NCBI GenBank assembly: GCA_013042125.1
Contig: JABDQS010000130.1
Coordinates: forward strand, 1 to 21,365
Direction of reading: 5' to 3'
DNA: 21,365 bases
Source of the DNA: Eudoraea sp.
GTDB lineage: Bacteria; Bacteroidota; Bacteroidia; Flavobacteriales; Flavobacteriaceae
Part shown: one piece after another, positions 16,083 through 21,365 of the stretch
How the letters are laid out: each line of letters opens with the position of its first letter
How positions within the stretch are numbered: position 1 is the stretch's first letter
Notes under the pieces: model-generated
Databases searched by the model: none
The model's input: only the letters and a program-made list of their open reading frames with translations
What the model was told of the DNA's origin: nothing
Position numbers and translations under genes: made by a program

Positions 16083-16250
16083 TTAGAATTCGAAACCTGT
16101 AAAGGCTCTGTATAGAAATGCATAGACTGCCATTCCTAACATTAAGACGCAAAAAACTGAATAGACCTTTAATAAGAAAACCACAAATTCTGGTTTACAG
16201 TCATCAAAGGCTTCAATGTATAAATTTTTAAAGTGTACAAGTGTTCCCAT
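16083..16250 (-). CDS. small conserved membrane protein, 55 aa (possibly DUF6747-type)
   Basis: The ATG complement 16248-16250 opens a 55-codon frame ending with TAA at 16083-16085. The product begins MGTLVHFKNLYIEAFDDC, has a hydrophobic stretch at about residues 21-47 (VFLLKVYSVFCVLMLGMAVYAF region) and ends RAFTGFEF. It has one predicted transmembrane helix with an N-terminal acidic/aromatic segment and two cysteines (18 and 34). A candidate promoter upstream and a strong terminator downstream frame it precisely, which supports a real monocistronic gene. I recall similar short proteins being widespread in Flavobacteriaceae and think the family is DUF6747, but this is from memory and the function is unknown. 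Confidence 0.8.
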   Translation of the reverse strand: MGTLVHFKNLYIEAFDDCKPEFVVFLLKVYSVFCVLMLGMAVYAFLYRAFTGFEF

Positions 16251-16286
16251 ATAGTTTTAGTGTTCTTAAAGCTATAAGGGTTAAAT

Positions 16287-16319
16287 TAAAGGTAAAAGTA
16301 AATTTGGGAGAAAATCAAA
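16287..16319 (-). promoter_or_regulatory. candidate promoter of the 55-aa gene
   Basis: On the minus strand TTTG (16316-16319), 21 bases, then TACCTTTA (16287-16294, one mismatch from TAnnTTTG). This would give a leader of about 30 bases. An alternative -7 box, TATCTTTG at 16316-16323, overlaps the -33 box and is a perfect match but lacks a -33 partner. No other gene is seen in 16251-16369. Confidence 0.4.
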
Positions 16320-16369
16320 GATAGAAAAAATAGGACAGCCACCTAATTTTGGTCGATAAAATACATTTT

Positions 16370-17134
16370 TTAGCTGCCCTGATACTTATCAATGGCTTCT
16401 TTGATCTTTTCGATCCTATTGTCCGGGTCCGGGTGGGTACTTTGAAATTCAGGAGCTCGGTTTGGTCCTGCAGCATCTTTTAGGATCTCCATGACATGGA
16501 TCATTTCATCTGGTTGGTAATGAGAACGTATCATAAACAATACGCCAAGTTCATCGCTCTCCAATTCATCCCCACGTCCATTTTTTAAAAGGGTATTTTG
16601 TCCTATGCTACCAACAATATTACCGGCATCGGCCCCAACTTGCGCTCCCATACTTACTGTTTTCCAGAAATTACTTTCTGCTATTCTTTCTGCGGAATGC
16701 CTGCCAATAACGTGTCCGATTTCGTGCCCGAGAACGCCGGCCAATTGAGCTTCATTTAATTTTGAGAAAAGGGCATACGTAATAAATATCTGTCCTCCCG
16801 GTAGTGCAAAAGCGTTGATGGTCTTATCATCTGCCAGCAAATGAAATTCATATTCATAAGGTGTTTCCCTGGCAATACTATTTTGAACAAGTTTATTTCC
16901 TACAGCATCAACAAAAGACTGCATACGCTCATCAGGGTACAGACCGCCGTATTGTTGTGCAATTTGTGGCGTACTTTGAAGTCCGATGGCGATCTCCTGC
17001 TCTGCCGTCATATTAATATTTTGAACCCTTCCCGTATATGGGTTCTTTTCCTTGTTACTGCAACGCTGTACAAGAGCGAAGGCGACGATCGCAAAGCCAA
17101 TAAAAATTCGAATTTTCCAATTGGCTCTTCTCAT
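16370..17134 (-). CDS. M48 family zinc metalloprotease, membrane-anchored or exported
   Basis: A 254-aa Zn-dependent endopeptidase of family M48, similar in layout to periplasmic LoiP/BepA-type proteases without the TPR part. A hydrophobic N terminus (about 8-22) acts as signal or anchor; the following Cys25 lacks a good lipobox. The catalytic motif is HEIGH at residues 137-141 within GVLGHEIGHVIGRHS. The third metal ligand is expected at Glu190 in ELESDELG. NAFALPGGQIFITYALF (107-123) is the conserved strand before the catalytic helix, and STHPDPDNRIEKIK is the usual C-terminal segment. A role in envelope protein quality control is inferred from the family. It lies 37 bases after the M15 peptidase gene on the same strand, so the two may be cotranscribed. 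Confidence 0.93.
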   Translation of the reverse strand: MRRANWKIRIFIGFAIVAFALVQRCSNKEKNPYTGRVQNINMTAEQEIAIGLQSTPQIAQQYGGLYPDERMQSFVDAVGNKLVQNSIARETPYEYEFHLLADDKTINAFALPGGQIFITYALFSKLNEAQLAGVLGHEIGHVIGRHSAERIAESNFWKTVSMGAQVGADAGNIVGSIGQNTLLKNGRGDELESDELGVLFMIRSHYQPDEMIHVMEILKDAAGPNRAPEFQSTHPDPDNRIEKIKEAIDKYQGS

Positions 17135-17171
17135 GGCCTAACTATTTTTAAATAATTTACCATAGTAATAC

Positions 17172-17906
17172 TTACAAAAGCACTCGGTTAATATCCAATA
17201 TATTATCTCTAATGTAGGTTTTGATGAAACCGGTGGTAAGGAATTCACTTCCTATGAAATCTTCTTCCACCAATAATTGAAGTATATTTTTTCTGCGAAA
17301 TATCTCTAGCATTGGAACAGAAAGCGGGGCATAACTATAATGCCAAGGCTCATATTTAAATCCTCTGCGTTTAGACTCGTTTGTATAGACCAGGTAAAAA
17401 CCATATTCACTTGCATGTTCTTCCATCCATACTTTCAAGTCAGCAAAAGGTCCGCCCTCCTCAAATTTCGAAGCCACTAACACGTCCCCTTCCGTATTTT
17501 TACTAGAATCGATTATGTCAATATCTGTACCCCAGTGGTGTCTGCTGGTTCCCGGAATAGTGGAATATTCAATGATCTTGTCTATCGCTGCCAAAGGATC
17601 CATACCATCGTCTTCCGTGTATTGCAGGTATTTCCTTTCGTAAATGGCCAACTGCCGGTCAAAACTTCGATAACTTGAAACTATTTCAATGCTTATGCCA
17701 TCCTGGTACGCAGCTTTTTTCATTTCAACAAAGGCATCGTGTGCTTCCTTGCGAAGATTGATACCCTCACCGTAAAGATCAATATCTGCTTTACCCATCA
17801 ATTCAGAAATATCGTACTCCGCCGTTTGAGCCCAAACAGCAGTTTGGATGGTCAGAACAAGAATGGCCATTAATTTGATTTTAGTAAAAAAAGATCTTCT
17901 TAGCAT
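17172..17906 (-). CDS. M15 family D-alanyl-D-alanine carboxypeptidase-like protein (VanY type)
   Basis: A 244-aa secreted Zn-peptidase predicted to cut D-Ala-D-Ala or related peptidoglycan cross-peptide bonds. A signal peptide (residues 1-26, cleavage after VWA, before Q27) leads to the catalytic domain. Motifs are IVSSYRSFDRQ (75-85), the metal motif SRHHWGTDID (121-130, ligands His123 and Asp130), and EPWHY (186-190, His189). These match the SxHxxGxAxD...WHY pattern except that Asp128 stands where Ala is usual. No clear TAnnTTTG promoter was found in 17907-18078. It is next to the M48 protease gene, which may share its transcript. Confidence 0.9.
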   Translation of the reverse strand: MLRRSFFTKIKLMAILVLTIQTAVWAQTAEYDISELMGKADIDLYGEGINLRKEAHDAFVEMKKAAYQDGISIEIVSSYRSFDRQLAIYERKYLQYTEDDGMDPLAAIDKIIEYSTIPGTSRHHWGTDIDIIDSSKNTEGDVLVASKFEEGGPFADLKVWMEEHASEYGFYLVYTNESKRRGFKYEPWHYSYAPLSVPMLEIFRRKNILQLLVEEDFIGSEFLTTGFIKTYIRDNILDINRVLL

Positions 17907-18078
17907 ATTAAATTGTTTAACAGGTCACAAAAGCCAACTTTGGAGCCACGTATTTGCGATCCCTAAATTAAAATATTTTCAAGAGTTATTAGCAGCAAAC
18001 ATCATATATTATAGAAAGTACTTCTCGATCTACGTTGCTGTTTTTTGTTGAGATCTCAGAATCTCTTAAACTGGGAAC

Positions 18079-19239
18079 CTAATTTGAAATGTAGAGATAC
18101 CCTTGATGTTTTTGCCGCAGGTCGTGCATGGTAAGAATATAAAAGTAGATCCCGGATGAAAGTCCGGTTCCTCTTTTTACTACCGCATTTCGGTTAGACT
18201 GACCATTAAAATCGTTTTGATAGTTCGCTTGCGTATAGACAAGCACTCCATAGCGGTTAAAGATCTCCAAAAGATTATTTGGGGAATTCTCAATGCCCTC
18301 TAATATCAGCATATCGTTCGCTCCGTCACCATTTGGGGTCATAAAGTAATTGTCGAGATCCATGGTGGCGTACGTTTCGAGCCTACTGTCATTACCCCCA
18401 ATGGTAAATATTTCATAGTCATTTGGGACCACCGTTTCCGATGTAACTGACCCATAACCCATACCACCTTCAACGGCAGAATTCCCAAGGTTCACCCATT
18501 GGTTCTCCGACTTGCTCCAGCCTACGACTTTTAGCTCGTTCAAGTATTCTCCCAGAACACCCACATTACTGTATTCATCCCAGGTAAGGGTAATTTTGGA
18601 AGGGACATCGCTCTCCAGTCGCCAGAACTCCTTATCGCTCACTGAAATAAATTCGGTTGCTTTTTTTGTAGTACTGAAATCTATATTCAATGTTTTAGAG
18701 TTATTGGGATCTTCGAAGAAATAAGCACATTTAGCCATGGCATTGATGGCTACAGATTCTATGGTCAAAGGGCGCAACCTGTCTTCATTCCCAACCGGAA
18801 ACATAAAAGTCTCTTTATTGGTCATGGCACCATATCCATTAATTTTTGATGCGCTGCTCTCTCCTATGTAAAAGGAATTATCAAGAAAGTTGGAATAGAC
18901 TGTGGTAGCCGCCTTTTCGGTAATAATATCCCCTGTGATGAGGTTTACATTGTTCTCTACATTTACTGTTGTTTCTAAGATTAGACCTCCTCCAACAGCT
19001 ACTTCTGTATCAAAAAGTATGGGCATATAAGCTCCGGAAATAGTCAACGCTTCCTGATCACTATAAAATCCAACCAAACCGTTGTTTTGTTCGAAGGTAC
19101 CATCATTCACAAGATCCATATGAAAGCCAACATTGGTATTCCCATGGATTTGTATGGTACCATAATTATGGACCGCATCCTGGGTACTTCCAAAATGGAA
19201 ACAAAGGAAAATAAAAAGTGATGTATAGATATGCTTCAC
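18079..19239 (-). CDS. secreted protein with type B T9SS C-terminal sorting domain (gliding-motility-associated CTD)
   Basis: A 386-aa exported protein. The start is a GTG (complement 19237-19239) followed at once by a signal peptide cleaved near residue 19; it lies only 4 bases after the stop of the upstream gene, suggesting translational coupling. Residues about 24-290 are beta-rich with no enzyme motif. They contain a NYGTIQIHGNTNVGFHMDLVNDG start and an FMFPVGNEDRLRPL stretch common in Flavobacteriia surface proteins. The C terminus (about 298-386) is a CHU_C/gliding-motility-associated domain: YFMTPNGDGANDML, LEIFNRYGVLVY, LSSGIYFYIL and YLYISN. Type B domains direct export by the type IX system. 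It is the last gene of a three-gene cluster with a collagen-like and a C1q-like protein. Confidence 0.88.
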   Translation of the reverse strand: MKHIYTSLFIFLCFHFGSTQDAVHNYGTIQIHGNTNVGFHMDLVNDGTFEQNNGLVGFYSDQEALTISGAYMPILFDTEVAVGGGLILETTVNVENNVNLITGDIITEKAATTVYSNFLDNSFYIGESSASKINGYGAMTNKETFMFPVGNEDRLRPLTIESVAINAMAKCAYFFEDPNNSKTLNIDFSTTKKATEFISVSDKEFWRLESDVPSKITLTWDEYSNVGVLGEYLNELKVVGWSKSENQWVNLGNSAVEGGMGYGSVTSETVVPNDYEIFTIGGNDSRLETYATMDLDNYFMTPNGDGANDMLILEGIENSPNNLLEIFNRYGVLVYTQANYQNDFNGQSNRNAVVKRGTGLSSGIYFYILTMHDLRQKHQGYLYISN

Positions 19240-19243
19240 AATA

Positions 19244-20371
19244 CTATCTTAGTTTGTTGATCATAAAACTCGATTCGTTTGTACCACTAAAGTTTACTGT
19301 ACCACTATTGGCTTCCCGGAAGGTGACAATAGTAATCACATCATTGGCATTCAGTTGTAATATTTCATTTACATGGATGCTAGAATGATTATGATTACTT
19401 GCCCATCGGATATATCCCGAAGCCCCGATGGCTCCAAGGACTGTGCCATTCACTGCTATTCTTGCATTTACGTTTGTTCGTGCTTCAGAACTACCACTTA
19501 CATTTATTCCCTCTAATGAAAGATTGGCTCTGATATCATATCGTCCGGACTCTTTTACAATAAGAGTATTTCCGCTTATTTCATAAAGTGAATTTCCATC
19601 GTCCTTGTAATCTTCATTTCCAAAAATAGGAGCTATGGTATTATTATTATTTAGGTTAGTGCCAGTGTTTGTGTTGGTCCAGCGACCTCCATAATTGATC
19701 TTTGATCTTTTCAAAACCCCTGTAGAATTTGAAGCAACAACATCATCGGTATCGGAAGCATTACCGAGGGATCGGATCCTGGCACTGCCATTAACATCCA
19801 ATTGTTCTGTGGGGGCATTTGTATTAATACCAACTTGACCCCCTGTTTCAAGAAACAAGCGAAAATCTGCCACATTCGATTCTACAAAGTTAAGTCCATT
19901 CCCTATTAGATTCCAGTGCCATTTGGGTGTGCCTGTATTGTCCTGAAATGCCATAATGTCTGAACCGTTGGCTTTGATAACCAGGGGATGACTATTGAAG
20001 ATGGCAGCCTGATTGATCAATACCTGATTTCGGTCTTTTACCAAACGTATCTTCTCTGTATTATTCGATTTAAGAACCAGATCTTGCAAGTCTGATGTTC
20101 CCAAATAGTTAACAGCATCAGATGTACTTGAATTGCCCAGGGTATTCCAATTATTTGATGAACTCCCTACCATCACCCAGGCTGTTCCGTTGTACTGATA
20201 CACTGCATTATCAGTTGTATTATAAATAATAGATCCAGTATTGGGGCTAACAATAGCTAACATCTCTACAGTAGTTGCGTTCGTCAATCCCAATAGTAAG
20301 CCTGGATCTATTTGGGCATAAGTGCCAAAATAGATCATACAACTAAATAATATTCCTAAAACTGTTTTCAT
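19244..20371 (-). CDS. secreted fibre-like protein with probable C1q/TNF-like C-terminal domain
   Basis: A 375-aa exported protein. I chose the ATG at complement 20369-20371 because it starts a signal peptide (cleavage after TYA, before Gln20); the frame extends upstream to 20455 but would overlap the collagen-like gene. Residues 20-75 hold a segment (SIIYNTTDNAVYQYNGTAW) typical of Bacteroidota surface and tail-fibre-like proteins. A GQVGINTNAPTEQLDVNGSARIRSL motif (178-202) is widespread in such proteins. Residues about 230-375 look like a C1q/TNF jelly roll: repeated strands with SGRYDIRANLSLEG, ARIAVNGTVLG, LQLNANDVITIV and a final SSFMINKL strand. The fold is inferred by pattern, not by search. 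It has no T9SS sorting domain of its own. It lies 7 bases after the collagen-like gene. Confidence 0.8.
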   Translation of the reverse strand: MKTVLGILFSCMIYFGTYAQIDPGLLLGLTNATTVEMLAIVSPNTGSIIYNTTDNAVYQYNGTAWVMVGSSSNNWNTLGNSSTSDAVNYLGTSDLQDLVLKSNNTEKIRLVKDRNQVLINQAAIFNSHPLVIKANGSDIMAFQDNTGTPKWHWNLIGNGLNFVESNVADFRLFLETGGQVGINTNAPTEQLDVNGSARIRSLGNASDTDDVVASNSTGVLKRSKINYGGRWTNTNTGTNLNNNNTIAPIFGNEDYKDDGNSLYEISGNTLIVKESGRYDIRANLSLEGINVSGSSEARTNVNARIAVNGTVLGAIGASGYIRWASNHNHSSIHVNEILQLNANDVITIVTFREANSGTVNFSGTNESSFMINKLR

Positions 20372-20378
20372 ATTATTT

Positions 20379-21365
20379 TTATAAATCAAGAACGGTAAAC
20401 ATAAATTCCGAGTTGTAGCGTGACCTGTTCGTTCCTCCATTATCATTATCACCAATGATCACTTCAAAGCTGGTTGAGGTCTGGTTTTCATAGGCAATAC
20501 CGGGATCATCATTTCCGGCACCACCTCTACCAGGTTGAGTTAGTTGGATGATGTAATTGGCATCTGCTACTAATCCTGCCGGTAGATTTACCCTATAATG
20601 ACCATTACCAGATAGTTTAGTTACCGAAATGCCTGTTGTTGCCCTGGTAATATTTCCATTAGAAGCAATTTTTCCGAATGCTTTAATCGGACTCTCATAA
20701 TAAGCCCCGCCGTTCGCTCCGGCTGAGATACTGTTATCACTTTCAGCACCTATGACATTGGCGGTTTGGGATGTGGTGTCTTCATTAACATACGTTATAA
20801 CTCCTGTACTTGTGTTCTGAGTTAGGTTTGTTGTAATATTTGTTGCAGGGTCCCCTTGTGGTCCCTGAGGTCCCTGTGGTCCAACTGCGCCATCAGCACC
20901 ATCGTTTCCAGCCGGTCCTGCGGGTCCTTGCGGTCCTATTGCTCCGTCTGCACCATCGGCTCCGTCATTTCCTGCCGGACCTTGTGGTCCTGCGGGTCCT
21001 TGCGGTCCAACTGCACCGTCAGCGCCATCGTTTCCTGCGGGTCCTTGCGGTCCTGGATCTCCTTGTATTCCTTGTGGTCCCTGCGCTCCGTCAGCGCCAT
21101 CAGCACCGTCTAATCCTGCCGGGCCCTGCGGTCCTTGTGGTCCTGGATCTCCTTGTATTCCTTGTGGGCCTTGTGGACCTGGGTCACCTTGCGGTCCTTG
21201 CGGTCCCGGATCCCCTTGTATTCCTTGGGGTCCTTGTGCTCCGTCAATGCCATCAGCACCATCGTTTCCAGCCGGTCCTGCGGGTCCTTGCGGTCCTATT
21301 GCTCCGTCTGCACCATCGGCTCCGTCATTTCCTGCCGGACCTTGTGGTCCTGCGGGTCCTTGCGG
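20379..21365 (-). CDS. collagen-like protein with C-terminal beta-rich knob (5' end outside the window)
   Basis: The minus-strand frame is open from base 21365 to a TAA at 20379-20381, 328 codons without a start, so it runs off the window. From the edge down to 20847 it encodes 57 uninterrupted Gly-X-Y triplets: [15 protein letters not shown] and GIQ are the main types. They are rich in Pro at X and in Gln, Ala and Asp at Y. This predicts a collagen triple helix; bacteria generally lack prolyl hydroxylation, and charged/polar Y residues are usual. The last 155 residues (about 20382-20846) form a non-collagenous domain beginning [15 protein letters not shown], with [16 protein letters not shown] and a final FMFTVLDL strand, a likely trimerising head. 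No T9SS sorting signal is visible. It is followed after 7 bases by the C1q-like protein gene. Confidence 0.9.
   Translation of the reverse strand, partial: PQGPAGPQGPAGNDGADGADGAIGPQGPAGPAGNDGADGIDGAQGPQGIQGDPGPQGPQGDPGPQGPQGIQGDPGPQGPQGPAGLDGADGADGAQGPQGIQGDPGPQGPAGNDGADGAVGPQGPAGPQGPAGNDGADGADGAIGPQGPAGPAGNDGADGAVGPQGPQGPQGDPATNITTNLTQNTSTGVITYVNEDTTSQTANVIGAESDNSISAGANGGAYYESPIKAFGKIASNGNITRATTGISVTKLSGNGHYRVNLPAGLVADANYIIQLTQPGRGGAGNDDPGIAYENQTSTSFEVIIGDNDNGGTNRSRYNSEFMFTVLDL
20889..21005 (-). repeat. copy A of a perfect 117-bp direct repeat
   Basis: Identical base for base to 21249-21365. The offset is exactly 360 bases, or 40 collagen triplets, so the reading frame is kept. Confidence 0.95.
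21249..21365 (-). repeat. copy B of the 117-bp direct repeat, reaching the window edge
   Basis: Matches 20889-21005 without a mismatch up to the last base of the window, so the true repeat may be longer. Immediately on the low-coordinate side the copies diverge (GID versus GAV triplet). Confidence 0.95.

Larger units (their letters stand above)
20847..21365 (-). repeat. Gly-X-Y collagen coding repeat region
   Basis: A continuous 9-base triplet periodicity (57 full Gly-X-Y units and one partial) covers this interval and probably continues past the edge. Recurrent blocks include [15 protein letters not shown] and [19 protein letters not shown]. The periodic DNA also creates plausible but spurious plus-strand frames. 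Confidence 0.95.

Noticed and set aside
15922..16152. Minus-strand frame of 76 codons overlapping the small membrane protein gene
   Set aside because: It runs through the intrinsic terminator and overlaps the better-supported 55-aa frame; its composition looks random.
18036..18072. Palindrome GAGATCTC and T-run as a terminator of the collagen cluster
   Set aside because: On the minus strand the hairpin is followed by an A-run, not a T-run, and the stem is only about 5 bp.
20372..20455. N-terminal extension of the C1q-like protein to 20455
   Set aside because: It would overlap the end of the collagen-like gene and bury the signal peptide, which starts cleanly at the ATG at 20371.
20856..21113. 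Plus-strand frame of 85 codons, rich in Ser/Cys/Leu/Arg
   Set aside because: It is the antisense shadow of the periodic Gly-X-Y coding region on the minus strand, which is open over the whole interval with clear collagen triplets.
20847..21365. Repetitive DNA that could be mistaken for a CRISPR array or satellite
   Set aside because: The repeat is a 9-base Gly-X-Y period with no fixed repeat/spacer structure, and it translates into a continuous collagen frame.

Overview
The window reads as chromosome of a member of the Flavobacteriia (phylum Bacteroidota), probably marine. The evidence is moderate GC, the near absence of Shine-Dalgarno sequences, repeated matches to the Bacteroidota promoter (-33 TTTG, about 19 bases, -7 TAnnTTTG), a complete Na+-pumping NADH:quinone reductase operon, a type IX secretion (T9SS) plug protein and a protein with a T9SS type B sorting domain. 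Genus cannot be fixed from the sequence alone.

Layout. 1-389 (-) is the 5' part of a membrane fatty acid desaturase. It is divergent from rsmG (512-1168, +). Then come, all on -, pruA (proline/glutamate catabolism), apaG and a T9SS plug (DUF5103) gene. A shared promoter region at about 5046-5198 separates the plug gene from the nqrABCDEF operon (5199-11296, +), which ends in a strong intrinsic terminator. Just past it lie a 118-aa protein of unknown function and apbE, the FMN transferase expected to flavinylate NqrB and NqrC. apbE abuts a convergent - strand cluster, gpmI-map-methyltransferase (15874 down to 12727). Upstream of gpmI is an easily missed 55-aa membrane protein gene (16083-16250, -). 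Then follow an M48 metalloprotease and an M15 peptidase (both -).

The last 3.3 kb (18079-21365, -) is accessory-looking. Three tightly packed genes run from the window edge: a collagen-like Gly-X-Y protein (open at its 5' end), a secreted protein ending in a probable C1q/TNF-like jelly roll, and a protein with a T9SS type B C-terminal domain. This is a plausible cell-surface fibre system: stalk, head and sorted or anchored partner. The stalk gene contains a perfect 117-bp repeat at a 360-bp offset, a sign of recent repeat turnover.

Functional links: the respiratory sodium pump and its flavin-loading enzyme sit together; the T9SS plug is beside the pump operon; and at least one likely T9SS client is encoded at the far end. 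The rest is core metabolism and housekeeping.
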